Assembly (NCBI RefSeq): GCF_037893185.1
Contig: NZ_CP140772.1
Location: 6,138,001 to 6,202,000, forward strand
Direction: 5' to 3'
Origin: Chitinophaga sp. 180180018-3
GTDB taxonomy: Bacteria; Bacteroidota; Bacteroidia; Chitinophagales; Chitinophagaceae
Length of the DNA: 64,000 bases
Positions 50,218 through 59,544 of this stretch are shown here, piece by piece (the first letter of the stretch is position 1; each line of letters begins with the position of its first letter). The notes under the pieces were generated by a model, which was given only the letters and a program-made list of their open reading frames with translations, did no database searches and was not told the origin of the DNA. The position numbers and the translations under genes are program-made.

Positions 50218-53200
50218 ATGAAAAAAAACCTACGCCTTATGAAAGTGTGTGCTATGACGGGTCTGGCCCTCACTTCCATATTAGCAGACAGCGCATATGT
50301 GAAGGCAGCGGGCTATAACTGGTTGCCCGCATCTTCATTCCGTAGCATTTTCCAGGAAAGAGAAATCAGCGGTATTGTAAAAGACGCTAAAGGCAGTCCT
50401 TTACCAGGTGTATCCGTACAATTAAAAGGAACCACCAAAGGAACGCAAACCAACACCGCCGGAGAATACAAGCTGAGCGCAAAAGCCGGCGATGTACTCA
50501 TTTTCAGCTCTCTCGGATTTGAAAGCAAAGAAGTATCAGTACTTAGCAGTCCTACCTTAAATGTAACACTGGGCGAGAACGTAAAGGGATTGAATGAACT
50601 GGTTGTTACCGCACTCGGTGTTAAAAAAGCTGCCAAATCCCTTACCTATTCCACACAGCGTATAGGCAATGAGGAGCTGACTACCGCCAAAGATGCGAAC
50701 CTGATGAACTCTATCTCAGGTAAAGCAGCGGGTATCACTATTAACCGCAGTACTTCCGGCGTTGGCGGATCTGTAAAAGTGATCCTTCGCGGTAACAAAT
50801 CTGCACAAAGCTCCAACCAGCCTTTATATGTTATAGATGGTATTCCGATGACCAACTATACCACTCAGCAGCCCAACAGTACCTGGGGTGGTGACGGTAC
50901 CAGTAACTTCAGTCCTGGCCGCGATGGTGGCGATGGTATTTCCAGTCTCAACCCTGATGATATAGAAAGCATTTCTGTATTGAAAGGGGCTTCTGCTTCC
51001 GCCCTGTATGGTAGCCAGGCAGCAAACGGTGTGATTCTTATCACCACTAAAAAAGGGAAAGCCGGCAATGCCAAAGTGGAATTTTCCAGTGGTATCACCC
51101 TGGATAAAATTGCCTATTCTCCTAAATTCCAGAACTCTTATGGCGCGTCAGATGCCGGCGCCACTACCAGCTGGGGTAAGGATATCACCAATGCACCCAA
51201 TTATGTGAACGACTTTTTCAAAACCGGCAATACATGGATCAACTCCATTAATTTCTCCGGTGGTACTGATAAAGCGCAAACATTTTTCTCCTACGCCAAC
51301 ACCAATGCAAATGGTGTAATGCCCGGCAATAAACTACAGCGTAATAACTTTACCTTCAGAGAAACCGCTAAGTTCCTGAATGATAAACTGACGCTGGATG
51401 GTAACGTGAACATCATCACGCAATCGCTGGACAATGGCCCTGTTAGTGGTTTGTACTTCAACCCGCTGACAGGTTTATATCTCTTCCCAAGAGGTGGCGA
51501 TTTGCTGCAGTATAAAAACAAATATACCCTGTTCAATGACGTACGCCAGCTGGATCTGCAGAACTGGCCTTTCAATGAAGACGTACAACAGAACCCCTGG
51601 TGGATCGTTAACAAGAACCCCAGCCAGGCTAAACGTAACCGCACGCTGGGTAGCATTACCGCCAAGTATGATATCAACGACTGGTTATATGTACAGGCAA
51701 GGGGCAATATGGATCATACTGCCGATACTTACGATGCACAGATGTATGCAGGAACAAACGGCGTACTGGCTGGTCCGAACGGACGTTACCTCATGAGTAA
51801 CCTCACCACTACTCAGTTCTACGGCGATTTGATCGTAAACGTAAATAAGAATTTCAATAACTTCAAGCTGAATGCACTGGTAGGTACCAGCATCAACGAT
51901 ACCCGTACCAAAGGTATCAGCGCCGACTCTTATAACGGCGACCTCTATGTAGCTAATTTCTTCACGCTGCAGAATATGACGCCTGGTAGCCTGATTCAGA
52001 CAGTACCGGAAAACCACTCACAGTTGCAGGCCGTATTCGGAAACGTGAACCTGTCGTACAAGGATTTGATTTTCCTGGACCTCTCCGGCCGGAACGACTG
52101 GTCGTCCAGACTGGCATTCACTCCTAACGGCAGCTACTTCTACCCTTCTGCAGGTTTGTCGCTGATGTTGCATCAGCTCTTCAATCTGCCGGAGCCGATC
52201 AGCTACGCGAAACTTCGTGGTTCCTATGCAGTAGTAGGTAACGCGGTGCCTATTTATGTAACCAATCCGATAAACAAGCTCGGTGCAGTGGGAGGTACTT
52301 TCGAATTCAACAACCAGAAGCCTTTCAATGATCTGAAACCGGAAAAAACAAAATCGCTGGAAATCGGTACAGAATGGCGTTTCCTGCAAGACAGGCTGAA
52401 CTTCGACTTCACTTATTATAAAACCAACACTACCAATCAGTACTTCCGTATTGCCGTACCACCAGGAACAGGTTATGCCTTCCGTTTCATTAACGCAGGT
52501 AATATCCAGAACTCAGGTATTGAAATATTGTTAGGTTACAACGTTATCAAAACGAGGAACTTCAAGTGGAATACTTCTGTGAACTATTCTCATAACAAGA
52601 ATGAGATCATAGAACTGGCGCCGAACATTGACCAGTTTGTACTCACTCAGCCCAGCTCCAACACATATGCCTCTATCCTCGCCAAGGGTGGTTCTTACGG
52701 CGACATCTACGCCAAATCACTGATCCGTGACGAAAGTGGCCGTATTATTATTGGCGCTGACGGAAAACCACAGGTGACTTCCGACAACGTTTTTGCGGGT
52801 AATCCTAATCCGAAATGGCAGGGTGGATGGAGCAACAACCTTTCCTACAAAGACTTTAACCTGAGCTTCCTTGTAGACGGAAAATTCGGCGGTAAAGTAA
52901 TGTCATTAACGCAGGCAGTAATGGATAAATACGGCGTATCTGCAGAAACCGGAGATGCCCGTAAAGCAGGTGGTGTAACAATCAATGGCGTGAAAGAAGG
53001 AACTAAAGAGCCGGTTACCAAAGTAGACGCTGCTACCTGGTACGGCGTACTGGGCGGACGTGATGGTGTGAGCGGTGAATATCTCTATGATGCAACAGTA
53101 GTGCGTCTGCGCGAGGTATCTCTCGGTTATGCCGTTCCTTCCCGCGCACTCGGCCACGGTTTTGTAAAGAGCCTGCGTTTCACGCTGGTAGGCAGAAACC

Positions 53201-53334
53201 TCTGGTATATCTCTAAGAAAGCACCGTTCGATCCTGAACTGTCTATGTCAACAGGTAATGGTCTTTCCGGAGTGGATGTATTCAGTATGCCGGCTACCCG
53301 CAGCTTTGGCTTTAACCTGAATGTTGGATTTTAA
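50218..53334 (+). CDS. SusC/RagA-family TonB-dependent transporter (pair C)
   Basis: A 1038-residue transporter without STN domain. Signal peptide about residues 1-31 (ADSAYVKAA). Carboxypeptidase-regulatory domain about 48-125 (ISGIVKDAKGSPLPGVSVQLKGTTKGTQTN), plug about 130-255 (NELVVTALGVKKAAKSLTYSTQRIG, LYVIDGIPMTNYTTQ) and barrel to FGFNLNVGF. It shares many barrel blocks with pair B (RNDWSS, AFTP, PFDPE(L/V)SM(S/G)TGNGL(S/Q)GVDVF), so it is a paralogue. Its promoter motif suggests it is co-regulated by the same sigma although it cannot signal itself. Confidence 0.93.
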   Translation: MKKNLRLMKVCAMTGLALTSILADSAYVKAAGYNWLPASSFRSIFQEREISGIVKDAKGSPLPGVSVQLKGTTKGTQTNTAGEYKLSAKAGDVLIFSSLGFESKEVSVLSSPTLNVTLGENVKGLNELVVTALGVKKAAKSLTYSTQRIGNEELTTAKDANLMNSISGKAAGITINRSTSGVGGSVKVILRGNKSAQSSNQPLYVIDGIPMTNYTTQQPNSTWGGDGTSNFSPGRDGGDGISSLNPDDIESISVLKGASASALYGSQAANGVILITTKKGKAGNAKVEFSSGITLDKIAYSPKFQNSYGASDAGATTSWGKDITNAPNYVNDFFKTGNTWINSINFSGGTDKAQTFFSYANTNANGVMPGNKLQRNNFTFRETAKFLNDKLTLDGNVNIITQSLDNGPVSGLYFNPLTGLYLFPRGGDLLQYKNKYTLFNDVRQLDLQNWPFNEDVQQNPWWIVNKNPSQAKRNRTLGSITAKYDINDWLYVQARGNMDHTADTYDAQMYAGTNGVLAGPNGRYLMSNLTTTQFYGDLIVNVNKNFNNFKLNALVGTSINDTRTKGISADSYNGDLYVANFFTLQNMTPGSLIQTVPENHSQLQAVFGNVNLSYKDLIFLDLSGRNDWSSRLAFTPNGSYFYPSAGLSLMLHQLFNLPEPISYAKLRGSYAVVGNAVPIYVTNPINKLGAVGGTFEFNNQKPFNDLKPEKTKSLEIGTEWRFLQDRLNFDFTYYKTNTTNQYFRIAVPPGTGYAFRFINAGNIQNSGIEILLGYNVIKTRNFKWNTSVNYSHNKNEIIELAPNIDQFVLTQPSSNTYASILAKGGSYGDIYAKSLIRDESGRIIIGADGKPQVTSDNVFAGNPNPKWQGGWSNNLSYKDFNLSFLVDGKFGGKVMSLTQAVMDKYGVSAETGDARKAGGVTINGVKEGTKEPVTKVDAATWYGVLGGRDGVSGEYLYDATVVRLREVSLGYAVPSRALGHGFVKSLRFTLVGRNLWYISKKAPFDPELSMSTGNGLSGVDVFSMPATRSFGFNLNVGF

Positions 53335-53360
53335 TGATGTTAAACTTTAAATCAAAGCAG

Positions 53361-54989
53361 ATGAAAAAGATCAGATTCAAATTCTATACATCGCTTACCG
53401 CTGTGGCCTTAGTGGCTGGCGTGCTGGGTATCAGTTCCTGTACAAAAAATTTCGAGAGTTATAATACAGACAATACCGGATTAAGTGAAGATGCCCTTAA
53501 ACCGGATTTCAACTTCATCGGTGGCTTCTTTCCACAGATCCAGTCGTCCATTTACTTCAACTTTAATAATACCACCGGCGATTTCCAGTTACAGCAGAAC
53601 CTTATGGGCGATGTATATTCCGGTTATATGATGCCACCAAATAACTTCCGTGGCAACCTGAATAACATGACTTACAGCCTGGTAGATGGATGGAATGCCC
53701 CGGCGTTTAACCTCGCGTATAACAACGTGATGGCGCCTATCGGGGAGGTAAAGCGCAGGGGGGCCGACCGGCTGGCGCCGGAATTCTGGGCCATTGCGCT
53801 GATTCTTAAAGTAGAAGCCATGCACCGGGTAACAGATATCTATGGTCCTATCCCATACAGCAGCTTTGGTAGTGGTGGCACCTCTTCTTCTTACGATAAG
53901 CAATCCGATGTATACGCACGTTTTTTCAAAGAACTGGATACCGCCAGGAATATACTTACAACGTATATAGCAGCTAATCCGGGTGTTTCACGGTTTGCAA
54001 AATTTGATATGGCGTACGGAGGTGATTATAAAGAATGGATCAAGCTGGCGAACTCCCTGCGTCTGCGCCTTGCGGTACGTATTTCAAAAGTAGATCAGAA
54101 CTGGGCCCGCACAGAAGGGGAAAAAGCATTGGACCCTACGAATGGCGGATTAATGGAAACCAACAAGGATAACTTTACGGTATCCGGCTTTGGGTTGAAA
54201 CATCCGCTGTACACCATTCTTACTGCATGGACAGACAATGCCATGAATGCGTCGATGGAATCTTATCTGGTGGGTTATAAAGATCCGAGAATCTCCAGGT
54301 ATTTCGACCACGCCGTTGCTTATCCAGGCACCTACAAAGGTATTCGTATAGGCGCGTTGGTGAAACCCAAGCCTGCTTACTCCGGTTACTCCATACCAGC
54401 CGTAGCAGAAACCAAAACAATCCGCAACAATACCCCTATCCAGCTGATGGTATCTTCTGAAGTATACTTCCTCCGTGCTGAAGCAGCGCTGAGAGGTTGG
54501 AATAATGCAGGTGGAAGTGCACAGTCGCTGTATGAAAAAGGTATGTCGCTTTCTCTCGGACAGTGGGATGTAGATGCCGCTTCCATCACCAACTACATCA
54601 CCGACAACACCAGCAAGCCCATTGACTACGTAGATCCTCAGAACGCCGATAATAATTCGCCGGCATTAGGCAAGCTTACTATTCAGTGGAATGAAGCAGG
54701 AAGCTTCCAGGAAAAACTGGAACGTATCATTACCCAGAAATGGATTGCTATGTTTCCGGAAGGACAGGAAGCGTGGAGCGAATTTCGCCGTACCGGCTAT
54801 CCCAGGTTGTTCCCTGTAGTGAATAACTACAGCAACAACACGATTGATACTAAAATACAGATAAGAAGAATTCCGTTCCCATCCACTGAATATACAGCCA
54901 ACAAAGCTGAAGTGGAGAAAGCTATTCAACTGCTCGGCGGCCTCGATAACGGAGGTACCCGGCTCTGGTGGGACGTTCCCACTCCATGA
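53361..54989 (+). CDS. SusD/RagB-family outer membrane lipoprotein (pair C)
   Basis: I choose the ATG at 53361 (MKKIRFKFYTS), which gives a lipoprotein signal with Cys27 (VLGISSCTKNF). The open frame begins at 53334, overlapping the susC stop by one base. It has 542 residues of the SusD-like_2 branch: ALILKVEAMHRVTDIYGPIPYS, WIKLANSLRLRLAVRISKVDQ, TQKWIAMFPEGQEAWSEFRRTGYPRLF. It is closest to the pair-B SusD. A hairpin terminator follows 38 bp after the stop. Confidence 0.92.
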   Translation: MKKIRFKFYTSLTAVALVAGVLGISSCTKNFESYNTDNTGLSEDALKPDFNFIGGFFPQIQSSIYFNFNNTTGDFQLQQNLMGDVYSGYMMPPNNFRGNLNNMTYSLVDGWNAPAFNLAYNNVMAPIGEVKRRGADRLAPEFWAIALILKVEAMHRVTDIYGPIPYSSFGSGGTSSSYDKQSDVYARFFKELDTARNILTTYIAANPGVSRFAKFDMAYGGDYKEWIKLANSLRLRLAVRISKVDQNWARTEGEKALDPTNGGLMETNKDNFTVSGFGLKHPLYTILTAWTDNAMNASMESYLVGYKDPRISRYFDHAVAYPGTYKGIRIGALVKPKPAYSGYSIPAVAETKTIRNNTPIQLMVSSEVYFLRAEAALRGWNNAGGSAQSLYEKGMSLSLGQWDVDAASITNYITDNTSKPIDYVDPQNADNNSPALGKLTIQWNEAGSFQEKLERIITQKWIAMFPEGQEAWSEFRRTGYPRLFPVVNNYSNNTIDTKIQIRRIPFPSTEYTANKAEVEKAIQLLGGLDNGGTRLWWDVPTP

Positions 54990-55027
54990 AACTTAGGTAC
55001 TTATTTTGAATCGCGTGCATAAATTAA

Positions 55028-55049
55028 GCCGGTCCTGTTGAGGACCGGC
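55028..55049 (+). terminator. Terminator after SusD pair C
   Basis: A perfect 9-bp stem (GCCGGTCCT and complement) with the loop GTTG, followed by a short T-containing tract. It is followed 20 nt later by the 41-bp palindrome. Confidence 0.7.
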
Positions 55050-55068
55050 GTATTTAATTAAGAACAGG

Positions 55069-55162
55069 GAATGTGGAATTAAGAATAAAGGGCGAAGATC
55101 AAAGCGGATTGCATTGTTATTATCCGCTTTGATCTTCGCCCTTTATTCTTAATTCCACATTC
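55069..55162. repeat. 41-bp perfect palindrome ending at the esterase stop codon
   Basis: Arms 55069-55109 and 55122-55162 are exact complements over 41 bp with a 12-nt loop. The outer part reads GAATGTGGAATTAAGAAT, the core AAAGGGCGAAGATCAAAGCGG. GGGCGAAGA is shared with the element at 10077-10176. The following bases (ATTCTTAATT) encode the last codons (IKN) and stop of the esterase on the minus strand. It lies between two convergent genes. Confidence 0.92.
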
Positions 55163-55999
55163 TTAATTCTTAATTAGCTGGCCGTTTCGCATGAATACCT
55201 CATGAAAGAATAACAGCTGGTATTTTATCGAATTGCTCCAATACTTCCAGTCGTGCTGGCCGGGCCGTTCAATGTAGTCGTGATCTATACCTTCTTCCAG
55301 TAGTTTCTTGTGCAGGTTCCGGTTTACATCAATGAAAAAATCTTTGATACCACAATCGATGATCAGTGGCATGCTGCCGCCCGGTTTCAGCTTGTTGGTC
55401 TGATTGATGACCGTATAGTCGTTCCAGTTAACGCCATCTTTCCCGGCTTCTCCGAGTCGTTTTGCTATGTCCCAGTTTTTCGGAAAAGGGCGGATATCCA
55501 CGCCGCCGCTCATGCTACCAGCAGCGCCAAATACATCCTGGTGGCGGATGCCGAGGAACAGGGCTCCGTGCCCTCCCATGCTAAGGCCTGTGACAGCCCG
55601 GAAACGGGGTTCCGCCAGGGTTGGGTAATGCTGATCGATCCAGGCAGGAATTTCTTTGGAGATGTATGTTTCAAAACGCATACTGCTATCGATGGGGCTG
55701 TCGAAATACCAGCTGGAATAATCAGGATCGGGGCAGACAAGGATAAGTTGAAAACTATCGGCCACGTTCCTGAGCCAGGGCACTCTTTGAATCCAGTTGG
55801 CATAGTTGCCGCTATACCCCTGCAGCAGGTATACCGACGGGAAACGGGTGGTAGCTGTTTTGCAGGAGGCAGGAGTAATCACTACGCATTTGTAGGAACG
55901 GTGCATTTTATCGCTATAGATGCTGACAGTATCCACATCAGCGGCTTTTGCGACCTGTGCCAGACATAAGAGGAATAGTAAACGGGCCAGTAATTTCAT
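55163..55999 (-). CDS. Exported alpha/beta-hydrolase esterase (CE1/EstD-like)
   Basis: A 278-residue exported esterase. Signal peptide about residues 1-19 (LCLAQVAKA). The nucleophile is Ser140 in AVTGLSMGGHGALFLG; an Asp near 225 (DCGIKDFF) and His near 253 (RPGQHDWKYW) complete the triad. The SMGG pentad and PGQHDW motif are found in esterase D/feruloyl esterase-like and tributyrin esterase families. It might deacetylate or deferuloylate sugars, but no other carbohydrate enzyme is next to it. Its last three codons come from the palindrome arm. Confidence 0.83.
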   Translation of the reverse strand: MKLLARLLFLLCLAQVAKAADVDTVSIYSDKMHRSYKCVVITPASCKTATTRFPSVYLLQGYSGNYANWIQRVPWLRNVADSFQLILVCPDPDYSSWYFDSPIDSSMRFETYISKEIPAWIDQHYPTLAEPRFRAVTGLSMGGHGALFLGIRHQDVFGAAGSMSGGVDIRPFPKNWDIAKRLGEAGKDGVNWNDYTVINQTNKLKPGGSMPLIIDCGIKDFFIDVNRNLHKKLLEEGIDHDYIERPGQHDWKYWSNSIKYQLLFFHEVFMRNGQLIKN

Positions 56000-56020
56000 A
56001 ACTCCGGATTTTAAGCGAAT

Positions 56021-56048
56021 GAAAAACGGCTATCCAGTGGATAGCCGT
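56021..56048 (-). terminator. Terminator after the M1 peptidase gene
   Basis: On the minus strand a perfect 10-bp stem (ACGGCTATCC and complement, 3-nt loop) is followed by five T, 24 nt after the M1 stop. Confidence 0.85.
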
Positions 56049-56071
56049 CACAAAATATAAAATAGTTCGTT

Positions 56072-58393
56072 TTATTTATGATTTGCTTTCTTCATCGGGT
56101 TATCGCCGGAGGAAGCTCCCCGGGTAGTACCAGACGCTTTAAACAGATCGAAGCGGGAAGGAGCCGGCTCGCGGGGCCAGCTGTTATTGCTTTCGTCGAT
56201 ATCCGCTGTTTCCCGCAATGGATCCAGTTTTATAGATACCACCTGCTTATCTTTCGCGAATACTTTTGTTACCTGGTTCTCATTCTTGCGCCAGATATAA
56301 GCAGAGATACGGTCCGTTTCCTTACTGCCATCTGCATAAGTCCATTCTATTATCAGCGGCATCACCAGTCCGCCTTTATTGGAGAAGCTTACTTCGTAGA
56401 AGTTCTTCTTACTATCGTAAAGTGCTTTTTCTTCTTTACTCAGGCTATTGTAAAACTGGTTCCAGCTATCCTTGTCTTCTTCGCTCACTGCGAAGCGGTT
56501 CCACTTGCTGTAGAAGTCCTGCAGGCTTGTATCCTGATCCACCGCAAATTTCACACCTGCTGCTTTATTCCGCTGACGGGCAATATGGTCCATATTTTTC
56601 TCATAGGCATCCCGGGCAGTGTTGGCTGTTTCCTGCGGATTGCCCTGCATTCTGTACCATTTCACGCTGTCGATAGAAATATCCACCGGCTCTATTCCAA
56701 AGAACCAGCCACGCCAGAACCAATCCAGGTCTACTGCAGAAGCATCTTCCATAGTACGGAAGAAATCAGCAGGCGTCGGATGTTTGAATGCCCAGCGACG
56801 TGCATATTCACGGAATGCGAAATCGAACAGCTCACGTCCCATCACCGTTTCGCGAAGTATATTGAGCGCTGTAGCCGGCTTTGCATAGGCATTGGGGCCA
56901 AACTGCACAATATTCTCGGAGTTCGTCATAATGGGCTCCAGCTGATCTTTTGGCATCTTCATATAATCCACAATCTTATGTGCAGGACCACGACCCGAAG
57001 GGAAATTACTATCCCACTCCTGCTCTGCCATAAACTGGCAAAAAGTATTCAGTCCTTCATCCATCCATGTCCACTGCCTTTCGTCGGAATTCACGATCAT
57101 CGGAAAGAAGTTATGCCCTACTTCGTGTGTGATCACCCCGATCATACCATTCTTCACCGCTTCTGAATAGGTGCCGTCTTTATCCGCGCGGCCGTAGTTG
57201 AAACAGATCATCGGGTATTCCATACCGTTGGCCGCTTCCACGGAAATAGCCACCGGATAAGGATAAGGAATGGTATGTCTGGAATATGATTTCAGTGTAT
57301 GGGCAACTACTTTGGTAGAGTAGCGGCGATAGAGCGGATAGGCTTCCGGCCCGTAGTACGACATGGCCATTACCTTATTGCCTTCTACATTAGTGGTCAT
57401 GGCGTCCCATACAATACGGCGGGAAGATACCCAGGCAAAATCGCGGACGTTCTGCGCTTCGTATACCCAGGTTTTGGTTTTCCCAACATGATCCTGCATG
57501 GCTTTGCGGGCCTCATTCAGGGTTACCACTTCCACCGGTTCCCTGCTGTTCTGCGCTTGTTGCCAGCGTTGATATTGTGCCGGAGAAAGCATTTCCTTAT
57601 AGTTCTGGCATTCGCCGGTAGCACCTACGGTATGATCAGCAGGTACGGTCATACGCACTTTGAAGTTGCCGAAGGTGAGCGCAAATTCGCCACGGCCCGT
57701 AAATTGCTTGTTCTGCCAGCCCTGGAAATCGGAGTATACTGCCAGCCTGGGATACCATTGCGTGATGGTATACAGGTAGTTCTTATCGTCCGGGAAGTAT
57801 TCATATCCACCGCGACCGCCCACTGTCATACGATCGGAGATATTGTACCACCAGTTCACTTTGAAGCGGATCTTCTCTCCCGGCATCAATGGCTTAGGCA
57901 GATCGATACGCATCATCGTTTGGTTGATCGTATAGGGCAATGTTTTTCCATCTCCATCTGTCAGCTTAACAATATTCACCCCGAGATCTTTTCCCGGCGG
58001 CAGGATATCTTTCAACGCAGCCATCGTCATTTTGTCGGATATACGGCTTTCATTAAAGCTCCGGTTATCGCTGGTGGCAGCATGTTCGTTTTCATCGAGC
58101 TGCAGCCAGAGATAAGTAAGCGGATCGGGCGAATTGTTGAAATACGTGATGGTTTCAGCACCTGTCAGCCGCTGTTTTTCATCATCGAGCTGTGCGTCGA
58201 TCTCATAGTCAGCGCGCTGCTGCCAGTATTTAGGGCCGGGTGCGCCCGATGCTGAGCGGTACATATTGGGCGTTTGTAACATGGTGCCCAATTGTTCAAA
58301 GCGATTGCCATGGTTGGAACCAGGATTGTTTTGTGCCTGCATCGATAACAGGCCACAGCACAATACCCCGGTGAGGTAAAGTTGTTTTCTCAT
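56072..58393 (-). CDS. M1-family zinc metallopeptidase (aminopeptidase-like), exported
   Basis: A 773-residue exported peptidase from the ATG at 58393 (MRKQLYLTGVLCCGLLSMQAQ, a signal peptide). The open frame runs to 58540, but that would overlap the HupE-like gene, so I reject it. The active site has the HExxH motif VITHEVGHNFFP near residue 420 followed at the expected distance by the glutamate in WTWMDEGLNTF. The substrate-binding GMEYPM takes the place of the usual GAMEN. The N-terminal beta domain and C-terminal 200 residues match the Bacteroidota M1 size. It probably degrades peptides in the periplasm. Confidence 0.9.
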   Translation of the reverse strand: MRKQLYLTGVLCCGLLSMQAQNNPGSNHGNRFEQLGTMLQTPNMYRSASGAPGPKYWQQRADYEIDAQLDDEKQRLTGAETITYFNNSPDPLTYLWLQLDENEHAATSDNRSFNESRISDKMTMAALKDILPPGKDLGVNIVKLTDGDGKTLPYTINQTMMRIDLPKPLMPGEKIRFKVNWWYNISDRMTVGGRGGYEYFPDDKNYLYTITQWYPRLAVYSDFQGWQNKQFTGRGEFALTFGNFKVRMTVPADHTVGATGECQNYKEMLSPAQYQRWQQAQNSREPVEVVTLNEARKAMQDHVGKTKTWVYEAQNVRDFAWVSSRRIVWDAMTTNVEGNKVMAMSYYGPEAYPLYRRYSTKVVAHTLKSYSRHTIPYPYPVAISVEAANGMEYPMICFNYGRADKDGTYSEAVKNGMIGVITHEVGHNFFPMIVNSDERQWTWMDEGLNTFCQFMAEQEWDSNFPSGRGPAHKIVDYMKMPKDQLEPIMTNSENIVQFGPNAYAKPATALNILRETVMGRELFDFAFREYARRWAFKHPTPADFFRTMEDASAVDLDWFWRGWFFGIEPVDISIDSVKWYRMQGNPQETANTARDAYEKNMDHIARQRNKAAGVKFAVDQDTSLQDFYSKWNRFAVSEEDKDSWNQFYNSLSKEEKALYDSKKNFYEVSFSNKGGLVMPLIIEWTYADGSKETDRISAYIWRKNENQVTKVFAKDKQVVSIKLDPLRETADIDESNNSWPREPAPSRFDLFKASGTTRGASSGDNPMKKANHK

Positions 58394-58401
58394 AAACAGT
58401 A

Positions 58402-58983
58402 TTATATAAAAAGCGCTCTGACGCCTTGTATCACCATTAAAAATGCGATTCCGAAGGTAGCGGACGAGAGGAACATATTCCAGTCGCCGCGCTTTACTTC
58501 GCCTAATTTCACGATCAGCGAAGATACGAGCAGAATGCACATTACAATCAGGATCTGGCCAAATTCCAGCCCCAGATTAAATCCCAGGAGTGGTTTTACA
58601 ATGTTTGCCTGGTTGCCGAGCAAACTTTTCAGGTAATTGGAGAAGCCAAGTCCGTGTATCAGTCCAAAAAAAAGTGCATAAAAATAGTTCAGCTGCAGGT
58701 GTTGCGGGTCGTCTCCTCTTCTCAGTATATTGGAGATAGCGGTTACACAAATCGTTACCGGTATCAGGAATTCCACCAGGGATGCAGGTATTCTGATAAT
58801 ATTCAATACGCTCAAAGCCAGTGTGATAGAATGGCCAACGGTGAACGCCGTCACCAGTACCAATACCTTTCTCCAGTCGCGCAACAGGTAAATAGCACTT
58901 AAGGCGATCACAAAAAGAATATGGTCGTAACCCTCCCAGTTTATGATATGTTGCCACCCTAACTGAAAATACAATGCATCCAT
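58402..58983 (-). CDS. HupE/UreJ-family integral membrane protein
   Basis: A 193-residue protein with six to seven membrane helices. The conserved HupE/UreJ histidine blocks are present: GYDHILFVIAL (about residues 18-28), TAFTVGHSITLAL (about 45-57) and FFGLIHGLGFSNYL (about 105-118). In other bacteria members are linked to nickel or hydrogenase maturation, but no such gene is here. It lies 8 bp before the M1 peptidase gene and divergent from a small exported protein, an arrangement that I recall in other Bacteroidota. Its function here is unknown. Confidence 0.8.
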   Translation of the reverse strand: MDALYFQLGWQHIINWEGYDHILFVIALSAIYLLRDWRKVLVLVTAFTVGHSITLALSVLNIIRIPASLVEFLIPVTICVTAISNILRRGDDPQHLQLNYFYALFFGLIHGLGFSNYLKSLLGNQANIVKPLLGFNLGLEFGQILIVMCILLVSSLIVKLGEVKRGDWNMFLSSATFGIAFLMVIQGVRALFI

Positions 58984-59051
58984 GCCCTACTTTTCTATAA
59001 TTTTGGTAAGTATAATCATGAAAATTAAATTTTCTAAAAATATTTAGTCCA

Positions 59052-59540
59052 GTGGGGGTATTATTATGTAAATGGTGGATGATATTATGTATGGCTGCAG
59101 TACATCCGTTCTATGCCAGTGTTACTGAAATTGCGCATGACGCCGGTAAAAAAGAGCTGCAGGTCAGTTGCCGCATTTTTGCAGACGACCTGGAAAACAC
59201 GCTGAAGGCGCAAAACAAGACCTCTTTCGATATTACCCGTCCTGCTAACCGCAAGCAGGTAGAGGGCTATATAGCCGCCTATCTTTCTCAACACCTGGTT
59301 ATCACCATGGATGGTAAGGCAGTTCCACTGCATTTCATCGGATACAAGGTTGAAGAAGATGCGGTATGGAGTTTCCTCGAAGCTGAAAATGTGCCTGTGC
59401 CCCAAAAGGTGCAGATAAAAGACAACCTGCTATATGAAAGGCATCCGACGCAGATCAATATGATACACGTACTTGTTGGCGGTGTGAGGAAAAGTACAAA
59501 ACTCGATAATCCGAAAGAGCTGGCTGTACTGGATTTCTAG
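59052..59540 (+). CDS. Small exported protein (DUF6702-like)
   Basis: A 162-residue protein starting with GTG; the hydrophobic N-terminus (LLCKWWMILCMAAVHPFYASVT) acts as a signal peptide with cleavage after about residue 23. The mature part (TEIAHDAGKKELQVSCRIFADDLENTLKAQ ... VHPTQINMIHVLVGG) resembles the uncharacterised proteins called DUF6702 in Bacteroidota, which often sit beside HupE/UreJ-like proteins and M1 peptidases. The start could also be the in-frame ATG nearby. It ends 4 bp from the convergent AMP-ligase stop. Confidence 0.6.
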   Translation: MGVLLCKWWMILCMAAVHPFYASVTEIAHDAGKKELQVSCRIFADDLENTLKAQNKTSFDITRPANRKQVEGYIAAYLSQHLVITMDGKAVPLHFIGYKVEEDAVWSFLEAENVPVPQKVQIKDNLLYERHPTQINMIHVLVGGVRKSTKLDNPKELAVLDF

Positions 59541-59544
59541 CTGC

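Noticed and set aside
56078..57166. 362-codon plus-strand open frame
   Set aside because: Antisense shadow of the M1 metallopeptidase gene; composition is unlike a real protein.
57299..58255. 318-codon plus-strand open frame
   Set aside because: Antisense to the N-terminal part of the M1 peptidase gene, with no recognisable domain or start context.
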